Source of the DNA: Acidimicrobiaceae bacterium
Lineage (GTDB): Bacteria; Actinomycetota; Acidimicrobiia; Acidimicrobiales; Ilumatobacteraceae
NCBI GenBank assembly: GCA_003154135.1
Contig: PMCN01000004.1
Location: 14,905-22,873, forward strand
Direction of reading: 5' to 3'
DNA length: 7,969 bases
Every line of letters begins with the position of its first letter. Positions within the stretch are counted from its first letter, which is position 1. The position numbers were made by a program, and so were the translations under genes. Below, in pieces: positions 1 through 6,253 of the stretch. The notes beneath the pieces are model-generated. The model ran no database searches, was not told the DNA's origin, and worked only from the letters and a program-made list of their open reading frames with translations.

Positions 1-186
1 GCGGCGATGGCCTTCCAGCACCTCTACGGTGGTGGTCTTGCCGGCGCCGTTCGGGCCGAGCAACGCGAAGACCTCACCCTGGTGCACGTCGAAGCTGATG
101 CCATCCACCACGTCGGTCCCGGCGTAGCGCACACGAAGTTCGCGCACGGAGATGACGATCGGTCCCGTGGCCGCCGCGATGGTCAT
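1..186 (-). CDS. ABC transporter ATP-binding protein, N-terminal fragment (cut by window edge)
   Basis: Only the first 62 codons are visible; the gene continues past the left edge. The start is the ATG whose first base is at 186. It is preceded by AAGGAG at 192-197 with 5-base spacing. The fragment carries the first beta strands of a nucleotide-binding domain and a perfect Walker A, GPNGAGKTT, at residues 44-52. The segment after it (TVEVLEGHRR) is typical of CcmA/DrrA-type ATPases that power ABC-2 exporters (family knowledge). Such ATPases bind ATP at the cytoplasmic face and drive a separate membrane subunit, which is not visible here. The Q-loop, signature and Walker B lie outside the window, so export versus import cannot be settled. 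It lies 25 bases downstream of the Thr-rich lipoprotein gene on the same strand and is probably co-transcribed with it. Confidence 0.9.
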   Translation of the reverse strand, partial: MTIAAATGPIVISVRELRVRYAGTDVVDGISFDVHQGEVFALLGPNGAGKTTTVEVLEGHRR

Positions 187-211
187 CTACGCTCCTTCCT
201 GCGTCGTCCGT

Positions 212-757
212 CTAACTGCAGCCGGGGATGGGGTCGGTGGCACCGAGGCTGATGAGCGCACAGAAGCTGTCCGCACTCACCTTCCACACGCCGTCCTGCA
301 GCACTGCGGTGCCTTGCGAATCGGCCAGGGCGACCGTGCCGTTGAGCAACACGTCGTAGGTGACGGTGGCACGGTCGGTGGCGGTCAGCTCCACACTCTT
401 GACGACGGCGCTGGCCTGTTGCATCAGCGGATCCGTCGACCGCTGCTCGAGCGCCTGCTGCAACGCGGCTCCGTTCTCCAGCAGCGCCACGCGGTCGATG
501 ATCGATGTGGTCGGCAGGAAGAAGCGCTGCCAGTTGGTCGTGATCTCCGCCGTGGCCGCCGTGGCGTCGAGCGTGGTGCTCGTGGGCGTGGTCGAGATGG
601 TCGTCGTGGTCGTGGTCGTGGTCGTGCTCGTGGTCGTGGTCGTGGTCGGAGTCGTGGCCGCCGGCGTCGCGCGCCGACCACACCCGGACAGCAACAACAG
701 CATGCTCATGAGGGTGGCCATCGCCACGCGTCGTCGCGGATCACGGAGAACAGGCAT
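212..757 (-). CDS. Secreted lipoprotein with poly-threonine linker, function unknown
   Basis: The product is 181 aa. It starts with a basic n-region (RDPRRR), then a hydrophobic stretch (MLLLL) and the lipobox LSGC, giving lipidated Cys26. It should therefore be exported and anchored to the outer face of the membrane. Residues 31-69 are almost all Thr, Ser, Pro and Ala, with two uninterrupted Thr runs of 6 and 9 at 38-53. This looks like an extended, possibly glycosylated spacer. Residues 72-181 form a small alpha+beta domain with WKVS followed by FCAL near the end. The pattern recalls SnoaL/NTF2-like or Mce-associated domains of actinobacteria, but the match is weak. Cys166 and Cys180 could form a disulfide. 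The start was chosen over upstream in-frame starts because AGGAGG sits 6 bases before it and the signal peptide begins properly there. The gene may form an operon with the downstream ABC ATPase. Confidence 0.85.
   Translation of the reverse strand: MPVLRDPRRRVAMATLMSMLLLLSGCGRRATPAATTPTTTTTTSTTTTTTTTTISTTPTSTTLDATAATAEITTNWQRFFLPTTSIIDRVALLENGAALQQALEQRSTDPLMQQASAVVKSVELTATDRATVTYDVLLNGTVALADSQGTAVLQDGVWKVSADSFCALISLGATDPIPGCS
599..646 (-). repeat. Short tandem repeat (GGTCGT-like hexamers) encoding poly-Thr
   Basis: An imperfect run of GTCGTG/GGTCGT hexamers on the plus strand reads as alternating ACC and ACG threonine codons (Thr38-Thr53, with one Ser) in the minus-strand lipoprotein gene. 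All three phases of both strands stay open through it, which explains the artificial His-Asp-rich, Arg-Gly-rich and Val-rich shadow frames here. Hexamer units keep the frame when copy number changes, so linker length could vary between strains. Confidence 0.85.
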
Positions 758-763
758 CGATGG

Positions 764-769
764 CCTCCT
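764..769 (-). promoter_or_regulatory. Ribosome binding site of the Thr-rich lipoprotein gene
   Basis: A perfect AGGAGG on the minus strand lies 6 bases before the ATG at 757. It settles the start codon: the longer in-frame reading to 865 would place this site inside the coding sequence. Confidence 0.75.
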
Positions 770-793
770 CGGGTCGCCTCCAGCTCGATGATT

Positions 794-825
794 GTCCGTC
801 CGGAACGGCGTTGCTAGGGGCGGAC
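794..825. repeat. Imperfect inverted repeat in the divergent intergenic region
   Basis: GTCCGTCC at 794-801 faces GGGCGGAC at 818-825 across 16 bases. Seven of eight positions are complementary and the eighth would be a G-U pair in RNA. It lies in the 88-base gap between the divergently transcribed lipoprotein gene and the transporter operon. It could be an operator or a leader hairpin, but in DNA this GC-rich an 8-base dyad can arise by chance. A TTGTCC at 792-797 with TAGGGG 17 bases later is only a poor sigma-70-like match for the plus-strand operon. Confidence 0.25.
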
Positions 826-845
826 GGCCCGCGATTGGAACTAAC

Positions 846-1358
846 GTGAGCGGTGCCATGGTCACTGACTCTCGTCACGTCACGCGCGATCCGGGCCCAC
901 ACCGGGGCGCGGGTCCGAGGTGGCTGGGCGCAGCGCTCGGCCTGGGCGGTGGGGTGCTGCTGTTCCTCGGGTGGTGGGGCGTGTCCGGAGCCGTCACGAT
1001 CGGTGAGCAGCTGCCGTACATCGCCTCCGGGTCCATTCCTGGTGCCGCGCTGGTCGTTGCCGGCGCGATCCTGCTCGACCGCGAGTCCACCCAGCGCGCC
1101 ACGCGGCGGACGGATGATCTGATCGCCCAGTTGAGTGCGCTGCTAGTGGAGGAAGTGCCCGGCGATCCAGTCGTCCCCGCGGTCGAGGTGCCCTCACACG
1201 ACGGCGTCGTCGCCCTCGCCACCGGCGAGCACTTCCATCGTCCGGAGTGTGCGCTCGTCGCGGGCAAGCCGGCGGTGGCGGTGGTCGGAGCAGATGTCAT
1301 CGATCACCGGCACCTGTCGGCCTGCCAGGTCTGCGAACCCGAGCGACCGGCGTTCTAG
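846..1358 (+). CDS. Two-helix membrane protein with C-terminal Ada-like zinc motif
   Basis: I do not recognise a named family for the 170-aa product. It has a short basic N-terminus, a hydrophobic helix at about residues 27-50, a second at about 57-77, an Arg/Gln-rich stretch at 79-100 that may be a short coiled coil, a Pro/Val/Glu linker, and a compact C-terminal module. That module reads HFHRPEC (129-135), then SACQVCEP (158-165). H131-x3-C135 and C160-x2-C163 match the spacing of the Ada metal-binding knuckle (C-R-P-x-C ... C-x2-C), with His in place of the first Cys. Zinc binding is therefore likely (inference). The two helices would put both termini on one side, probably the cytoplasm. 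The start is uncertain: GTG at 846 has GGAA at 838-841 upstream, while ATG at 858 has almost no ribosome binding site. The stop is 2 bases before the permease start, so translation is probably coupled and the protein may be an accessory or sensor of the importer. Confidence 0.75.
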   Translation: MSGAMVTDSRHVTRDPGPHRGAGPRWLGAALGLGGGVLLFLGWWGVSGAVTIGEQLPYIASGSIPGAALVVAGAILLDRESTQRATRRTDDLIAQLSALLVEEVPGDPVVPAVEVPSHDGVVALATGEHFHRPECALVAGKPAVAVVGADVIDHRHLSACQVCEPERPAF

Positions 1359-1360
1359 CG

Positions 1361-3325
1361 ATGCTGACCCTCGAGCTGGCGTTGGCCGGTCTGGGCATCG
1401 GCTCGATCGCAGCGTTGGCGGGGCTCGGCCTCCTCGTCACGTATCGCTTCACAGGTGTGTTCAACCTCGCGTTCGGGGCCATTGCGATGGCCACTGCCTA
1501 CCTCCTCTGGCAGCAAGTGCACGTGTGGCACTGGCCGATCGGGCTTGCCGCGCCGCTCGACCTGCTCGTGATCTGTCCGCTGTTCGGTGTGCTGCTGGAA
1601 CGCAGCGTGTTCCGGCCGCTGCAACGCCGCGGCGCCTCCACCGCCGAGCAGTTGGTCGCTTCTCTGGGCGTGCTGATCGTGCTGCTCGGCATGGCCACCG
1701 TGATCTGGGGTGCACAGGCCCGACTCGACGCACCGTCGATCGTGCCCTACCGGCAGCTCCGCCTGTCGGGCCGGCTGCAGGTGCCGCTGAGCACGGTGGT
1801 CGATCTCGGCGTCATCGTGATGGTCGGTCTGGCCCTGGTGATCGGACAGCACACACGGCTCGGCCTCGAGGTGCGCGCGGTGGTGGAGCGTCGCTCCCTC
1901 GCCGAGCTCGCCGGGCTTCGCGTGAACCGTGTTGCAGCCCTCGGGTGGGCCATCGGGTGCGCGCTGGCCGGGATCGCCGGCGTGCTGATGGCGCCGACGA
2001 TGCGGCTGCAACCGCAAGGCCTCACGCTGGTGATGCTGGAGACGATGGCGGTGGTCGTGGTGGCGCGGCTCACCAGTCCACTGTGGGCGATCGCCTCTGC
2101 ACTGCTGATCGGTGTCGGCCAGGCAGAGCTGACCCGTGTGCGCGTGAACGGCAGTGCCGAAGCGCTGCTCGACGCGTTGAAGTCGAACCTGTTCGTGGTG
2201 GTGCTGCTGCTGGCCCTGCTGATGCTGCGTCGCCTCGACGAGCGCGCGGCGCCCGACGCGGGGTTGGCGGCCCGGCTGCCCACCGCCCGCGGCAGGGTGG
2301 AGGCCCGTGCCTGGTGGCTGCTCCCCGCTCTCACGCTCACGGTACCGGTGCTGCTCAGCGCGCAGGACCGACGGACCGCCCTCGCGGTGCCGGCACTGGC
2401 GATAGTGCTCGTCTCGGTGGTGGTGGTGAGCGGGTACGGAGGGCAGATCTCGCTCGGACAGGCCGGGTTCGCGGGGCTCGGTGCGCTGGTGGCCGGACGG
2501 CTCGCCGCCGGCACCATTCCCGGCCTGCCGCGGGTGCCGGGCGCGCTCGTGCTGGTGCTCGTGCCACTGCTCGTGCTCCCGGTGGGTCTGCTGATGGGGT
2601 GGCCCGCCATCCGCCGGCGGGGCCTGTTCCTGGCACTCACCACGTTCGCGTTCGCGGTGACGATCAGCCGGTTCGTGTTCGACCAGCCGGCCATCACCAC
2701 CGGCGTCGTCGTGCACCCCCCCGACGCGTTCGGTTCCGACAACAACTTCTACGTGCTCGAACTGCTGTGCCTGGGAATCGCGCTCGTACTGGTTCACAAC
2801 CTGCACACCGGCCGCCTCGGCCGCGCCCTCACTGCGGTGCGCGACGACGAGATGGGCGCGCAGGCATCCGGCATCGACGTGCGCTTCCTGAAGCTGCTCG
2901 TTCTTGCCGCGAGTGCGGCGCTGGCGGCGCTTGGCGGTGCATTGCTGGCGATGGGGTCGCGGGCATTCGATCCGAGCGCATTCGACCCGATCCTCGGCCT
3001 CATCTGGTTCGCCGTCGTGGTCGTGTTTGGCGTCGACAGCGCTTCGGGCGCGGTCATCGGGGCCGGAATGCTCGTCGCGCTCGATGCCGGCGCGCCGTCG
3101 GGCACCTCGATCCTCGTCATCGGTGTCGCTGCCCTCTTCCTCGGTCGCCTGCCGGGAGGACTTGTGCACACGCTGTCGCGGCTGGTCGATGCGACGATGG
3201 GCGGCCGCGTCGCCGCCGCGTCGGTCCGTGTGCCTGTGGCTCCGACACGGCTCACGCCCACAGGTCGCCGCGCCCTGGCCCGAACGCTGCACCGCCCGTC
3301 GTCGGTGCGTGGGGCGGCGCCGTGA
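1361..3325 (+). CDS. Fused branched-chain amino acid-type ABC permease (LivH-LivM in one chain)
   Basis: The 654-aa product is about the sum of a LivH (about 290 aa) and a LivM (about 320 aa). Residues 1-290 are LivH-like: several hydrophobic helices, an FNLAFGAIAM segment near the N-terminus, and the coupling-helix region RAVVERRSLAELAG at 172-185, which contacts an ATPase. Residues 290-320 are a polar Arg/Ala-rich linker. Residues 321-605 are LivM-like: GYGGQISLGQ from 358, GRALTAVRDDEMGAQASGI at 487-505 (the second coupling region), and a final gating bundle ending near GVDSASGAVIGAG. Residues 605-654 are a basic cytoplasmic tail. One chain would thus supply both membrane halves of the importer. 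The ATG lies 2 bases after the upstream stop and has only a weak GAGCGA ribosome site, which suggests coupling. The 3' end overlaps the next gene by 4 bases. Substrate is not predictable; the family carries branched-chain amino acids, amides, urea and others. Confidence 0.92.
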   Translation: MLTLELALAGLGIGSIAALAGLGLLVTYRFTGVFNLAFGAIAMATAYLLWQQVHVWHWPIGLAAPLDLLVICPLFGVLLERSVFRPLQRRGASTAEQLVASLGVLIVLLGMATVIWGAQARLDAPSIVPYRQLRLSGRLQVPLSTVVDLGVIVMVGLALVIGQHTRLGLEVRAVVERRSLAELAGLRVNRVAALGWAIGCALAGIAGVLMAPTMRLQPQGLTLVMLETMAVVVVARLTSPLWAIASALLIGVGQAELTRVRVNGSAEALLDALKSNLFVVVLLLALLMLRRLDERAAPDAGLAARLPTARGRVEARAWWLLPALTLTVPVLLSAQDRRTALAVPALAIVLVSVVVVSGYGGQISLGQAGFAGLGALVAGRLAAGTIPGLPRVPGALVLVLVPLLVLPVGLLMGWPAIRRRGLFLALTTFAFAVTISRFVFDQPAITTGVVVHPPDAFGSDNNFYVLELLCLGIALVLVHNLHTGRLGRALTAVRDDEMGAQASGIDVRFLKLLVLAASAALAALGGALLAMGSRAFDPSAFDPILGLIWFAVVVVFGVDSASGAVIGAGMLVALDAGAPSGTSILVIGVAALFLGRLPGGLVHTLSRLVDATMGGRVAAASVRVPVAPTRLTPTGRRALARTLHRPSSVRGAAP

Positions 3326-4080
3326 ACCCGCTGCTGGAGGCCCATGGGTTGACCAAGCGCATCGATGGGGTGCTCATCGTCGACGAGGTCGATTTCGTCG
3401 CCCGAGCCGGGCAGGTCACCGTCATCGTGGGTCCCAACGGCGCCGGGAAGACCACGCTCTTCGACTGCCTCTCCGGCGTGGGGACCCCCGATGCCGGTTC
3501 CGTGTGGCACAGGGGCGAGGACGTCACCGCGTTGCCGTCCGACGCGCTCGCCCGCCGAGGACTGGCGCGCACGTTCCAGCGCTCGTCGGTGTTCCCGACG
3601 ATGACGGTGGCCGACAACCTCATGGTGGCAGCCGAGAGCCATCGGCGGCGTGGCCTCCTGCGCGGGGTCGTCGGGATGCCCGAGCCACGGCGGTTGCGCC
3701 ACGGCGCGGCGGTGCGCGAGGTGCTGGCCGACCTCGGCCTCACGCCGGCGGCTCATGTGGTGGCCGGCGAACTGTCGCCGGGCACGCTGCACCTGGTGGA
3801 ACTGGGACGTGCGCTGTGCACCGGTCCGGACACGCTGCTCCTCGACGAGCCGGCGAGCGGCCTCGACGACACCGAGGCTGAGCATCTGCACCAGTTGCTG
3901 CACCGGTTGGCTGCTCGCAACCTCGCGGTGGTGATGATCGAGCACGATCTGAGGCTGGTCGACGAGACTGCCGACGTGGTGTACGTGATGGCTGCCGGGC
4001 GAGCGGTCGTCTCGGGTTCGCCGAAGGACGTGCTGCGACGCGCCGATGTGTCGTCGTTGCTCTTCGGGCGGCCGTCATGA
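3322..4080 (+). CDS. livG: LivG-type ABC transporter ATP-binding protein
   Basis: This is one of the two cytoplasmic ATPases that drive the fused permease (252 aa, normal for LivG). Walker A is GPNGAGKTT at 37-45, the Q-loop is ARTFQ with Gln86, and FPTMTVADNL at about 91-100 is characteristic of LivG. Walker B is LLLDEP with D175 and E176, and the H-loop is MIEHD with H208. The signature is unusual: LSPGT at 151-155 followed by LHLVELGRAL, where LivG proteins normally read LSYGQQR. Ser152 and Gly154 are kept but the Gln is lost. The GTG start at 3322 overlaps the permease stop by 4 bases (GTGA) and follows a GGGGCGG ribosome site, so translation is coupled. Continuous family homology begins at LLEAHGLTK, which also supports this start; the frame stays open far upstream only because of high GC. 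The symbol is by family membership, not proven substrate. Confidence 0.93.
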   Translation: MNPLLEAHGLTKRIDGVLIVDEVDFVARAGQVTVIVGPNGAGKTTLFDCLSGVGTPDAGSVWHRGEDVTALPSDALARRGLARTFQRSSVFPTMTVADNLMVAAESHRRRGLLRGVVGMPEPRRLRHGAAVREVLADLGLTPAAHVVAGELSPGTLHLVELGRALCTGPDTLLLDEPASGLDDTEAEHLHQLLHRLAARNLAVVMIEHDLRLVDETADVVYVMAAGRAVVSGSPKDVLRRADVSSLLFGRPS

Positions 4081-4757
4081 GCTCGGGGATCGACCTCGTG
4101 CGCGTCCGCGCCGGATACGGCCCGGTGGAGGCGCTGCACGGCATCAGCCTGAGCTTCCCCCTGGGCAGCGTGGTGGCGCTGCTGGGACGCAACGGGGCGG
4201 GCAAGACCAGCGTGCTGCGGGCCATCGACGGCAGCATCCCGGTCGCCTCCGGGCATGTCACCTGGCGGGGACGCGACATCACTCGCCTGCCCACGCACGA
4301 GCGCGTCGCTGCCGGCCTCACCGTCGTCCCGGTGGAAGCCAACGTCTTCGCCGGGTTGTCGGTCGCCGAGAACCTGTCGATCTTCGCCCGCGGCGCATCG
4401 ATCGATCGGGTGCACGCTGTCTTCCCAGAGCTTGCATCCAGGGGCGCGCAGCGCGCCAGCACCCTCTCTGGTGGCGAGCGCCAGATGCTGGCACTCGCGC
4501 CGATCCTGCTGCGTCCGGGTGCCGCGCTGCTGCTCGACGAGGTGACCAGCGGCCTCTCGGTCGGGGCTGCCGAGCGGTTGCATCGTGTGATCGACGAGCT
4601 GGCGACGCCGCAGCGGGTGATCGTCGTGGCCGAGCAGTATCAGCCCGACATCGTGCGACGGGCAGATCTGGTCTACGTGCTCTCGCGCGGCGAGCTGGCC
4701 TGGGCCGGCGAGGCGAGCGAACTGGTGAGCGGACCGCCGCCTGCCGTGCTGATCTGA
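4077..4757 (+). CDS. livF: LivF-type ABC transporter ATP-binding protein
   Basis: This is the second ATPase of the importer (226 aa, close to the usual LivF size of about 235). Walker A is GRNGAGKTS at 37-45, the signature is LSGGERQ at 130-136, and Walker B is LLLDEV with D154 and catalytic E155. AEQYQ at 185-189 has Gln187 at the H-loop position, which is normal for LivF (family knowledge). Two departures stand out. The Q-loop region reads VPVEANVF where LivF normally has VPEGRRVF, so Val86 sits where Glu or Gln is expected. The residue after the Walker B Glu is Val156 instead of Pro. Its ATG overlaps the livG stop by 4 bases (ATGA), a standard coupling junction. It is the last gene of the plus-strand operon; its stop is 15 bases from the stop of the convergent substrate-binding protein gene, with no visible hairpin terminator between them. 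Confidence 0.93.
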   Translation: MSSGIDLVRVRAGYGPVEALHGISLSFPLGSVVALLGRNGAGKTSVLRAIDGSIPVASGHVTWRGRDITRLPTHERVAAGLTVVPVEANVFAGLSVAENLSIFARGASIDRVHAVFPELASRGAQRASTLSGGERQMLALAPILLRPGAALLLDEVTSGLSVGAAERLHRVIDELATPQRVIVVAEQYQPDIVRRADLVYVLSRGELAWAGEASELVSGPPPAVLI

Positions 4758-4772
4758 GCGCCCTCGGGTGGT

Positions 4773-6152
4773 TCAGGGTGTGTATGCGACGTTGGGCACG
4801 TCGAAGCAGGCGGCTTCCTTGCCGGGTGTGACCGTCACCCAGGCGCCGTGGCCGCCGTCGGCGCTGTCGCTCCAGCGGGCAGCGAACAGGCAGTTGTGAT
4901 CGGTGCCGACGGGCGCCGGCCTGACGGTGAAGTTGCGAGGGGTGAAGGCGCCGCCGGCGTCGTACCCCTCCGGACGGCTCATGTAGGTCTCCACGCACTT
5001 CCGTGTCAACGAGTCACCACACGATGCCATCGCATCCGCCAACCACTTCGCGCCGCCCCAACCTTCGAGCTCCCACATCGACATCTTGTCCTCCCGTTCG
5101 GGGAAGGCGGCCTGCATCTCCGTACGGAAGCGGGCGATCGTGGCGTTGTCGGTGTCCATGTAGTTGCGGGTGGTGGCGGTCGCATACAGCGCGTTGCGGC
5201 AGTTCGGTGCGCTCCGGTAGTCGTCGCGCACCGATTCGTTCCAGGCCTGCACGGTGACGGCCTTCGCCTTCACCTTCAACCCGGCCGCGTCCATCGCGTC
5301 GCACAGGCTCACGTTTCCGGCCGAGTCGAGTGCGTCGAACACGATGTCGACTCCGCGCGACCGCATGTCGATCGCCGCCGCACTCCACGACGGCATCGCG
5401 AAGTCGACCTGCTCGCGGACCACCGTGTAGCCCTCCAGCTGCAACGCCGACGCAGTGAGGTTGGCGAAGCGCAGCGAGTCGGGCTGGTTGTACGCCACCA
5501 CGCCGGCAGTCTTCACGCCGAGCATCGTGGCGAACAGCCGGTACACCTCGGTGCCGCCGTAGAGCTTGCCGTTCCAACCGACCGTGCCGTCACGCGGGGC
5601 GGAGCTGCCGTAGATGGACCACAGGTGGCGGTACTGGTCGTAGGCGGTGCTGATCGGCTGGCCGCCCACGTCGGGCACACCGTGGTCGTCGACGTATGAC
5701 GCCCCGGCGTAGTCGTAGATGCTGTTGCCGACGAACGCGAACACTTTGTCGTCCTGGATCAGCTTGGTGACGCAGCGGCGATTGCCTGCACCGGTGGCGC
5801 CGTCGTCACAGACAACAAGGTCGATGTGCCGTCCGTTCACGCCGCCGCTGGAGTTGAGGGCGGCGATGGAAGCCTGTGCGCCGTACATCGGCCCGCTGAA
5901 GGTCTCCGCGCCGAGTGGGCTGGTCTTGCTGACGATGAGCCCGAGCTTGATGGTCGAGGCAGTGACACCGACGTCGCTGTTCTTGCCGTCGGGCGTGGTC
6001 GTGGCGGGCACAGGGCTGCCGCCGGGGGGCGTGGTGTCGAACGCGCTCTGGGGGAGCCGGGTGCCGCAGCCGGTGACCAGCACCGCGAGCACGGCCACCA
6101 TGGTGGTCGGAGCTCGCAGAATCGCCCGACGCCCGTGACGTGTACGACGCAT
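4773..6152 (-). CDS. Substrate-binding lipoprotein of a Liv-type ABC importer
   Basis: The 459-aa product begins with a basic n-region (RRTRHGRR), a hydrophobic stretch and the lipobox VTGC, giving lipidated Cys29. It is therefore exported and anchored outside the membrane. A Thr/Pro/Gly-rich linker spans about 38-58. The mature domain from about residue 61 opens with VGVTASTIKLGLI, the hallmark start of type I periplasmic-binding-protein folds (Peripla_BP_6, LivJ-like). It continues through LNSSGGVNGRHIDLVVCDD and a hinge region to a C-terminal lobe. It most likely captures substrate for the permease and ATPases encoded on the opposite strand. Besides Cys29 there are eight cysteines (115, 127, 284, 318, 378, 386, 421, 449), far more than the single disulfide of LivJ. 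The start at 6152 is chosen because GGAGAGG lies 6 bases upstream and the signal peptide begins there. The ligand cannot be read from sequence. Confidence 0.92.
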   Translation of the reverse strand: MRRTRHGRRAILRAPTTMVAVLAVLVTGCGTRLPQSAFDTTPPGGSPVPATTTPDGKNSDVGVTASTIKLGLIVSKTSPLGAETFSGPMYGAQASIAALNSSGGVNGRHIDLVVCDDGATGAGNRRCVTKLIQDDKVFAFVGNSIYDYAGASYVDDHGVPDVGGQPISTAYDQYRHLWSIYGSSAPRDGTVGWNGKLYGGTEVYRLFATMLGVKTAGVVAYNQPDSLRFANLTASALQLEGYTVVREQVDFAMPSWSAAAIDMRSRGVDIVFDALDSAGNVSLCDAMDAAGLKVKAKAVTVQAWNESVRDDYRSAPNCRNALYATATTRNYMDTDNATIARFRTEMQAAFPEREDKMSMWELEGWGGAKWLADAMASCGDSLTRKCVETYMSRPEGYDAGGAFTPRNFTVRPAPVGTDHNCLFAARWSDSADGGHGAWVTVTPGKEAACFDVPNVAYTP

Positions 6153-6158
6153 GTCCAA

Positions 6159-6165
6159 CCTCTCC
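6159..6165 (-). promoter_or_regulatory. Ribosome binding site of the substrate-binding protein gene
   Basis: GGAGAGG on the minus strand lies 6 bases before the ATG at 6152. It supports this start over the longer open frame reaching 6287, which would overlap the 3' end of the isomerase-like gene and lacks a signal peptide at its N-terminus. Confidence 0.65.
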
Positions 6166-6196
6166 AACCCGAGTCGCCGGCACGCTCCGGGGGGCG

Positions 6197-6210
6197 ATGA
6201 CGTCATGCTA
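6197..6210 (-). promoter_or_regulatory. Candidate promoter -10 (TAGCAT) overlapping a 10-bp palindrome, possible operator
   Basis: ATGACGTCAT at 6197-6206 is a perfect 10-bp palindrome located 45-54 bases before the substrate-binding protein start. On the minus strand TAGCAT (6210 to 6205) fits the TANNNT pattern of a -10 element. Initiation about 7 bases downstream would fall inside the palindrome, where a bound dimeric repressor could block it. No good -35 was found at 17 bases. The gap of 101 bases between the isomerase-like gene and the binding-protein gene holds nothing else apart from a short CCGA/TCGG dyad at 6222-6233 that is too small to call a terminator. This is a suggestion from pattern only. 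Confidence 0.3.
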
Positions 6211-6253
6211 ACCCGAGCTCTCCGACACGTCGGCGCCCTTCGCGTAGGCATGC

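Noticed and set aside
183..683. His-Asp-rich frame opposite and within the Thr-rich lipoprotein, resembling a metal-binding protein
   Set aside because: The HDHDHD runs are just the hexamer repeat read in another phase. The lipoprotein frame has a signal peptide, a lipobox and a perfect ribosome site.
1355..3292. Antisense 645-residue open frame opposite the permease
   Set aside because: The translation is a Gln/His/Arg/Glu-rich low-complexity shadow of the hydrophobic permease, with no domain signature and no ribosome site.
1249..3321. Long open frame running upstream of livG in the same frame (would make a 943-aa protein)
   Set aside because: It lies wholly inside the permease gene in another frame, is full of Arg/Ala/Gly/Pro runs, and has no recognisable domain before the GTG at 3322. 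It is an effect of high GC.
4758..4772. Possible bidirectional terminator between livF and the binding-protein gene
   Set aside because: Only CCCT and AGGG could pair, with no U-tract on either strand; too weak to call.
6222..6233. CCGACACGTCGG dyad after the isomerase-like gene as a terminator
   Set aside because: At most a 4-base stem with a 4-base loop and no T-run. Common by chance in GC-rich DNA.
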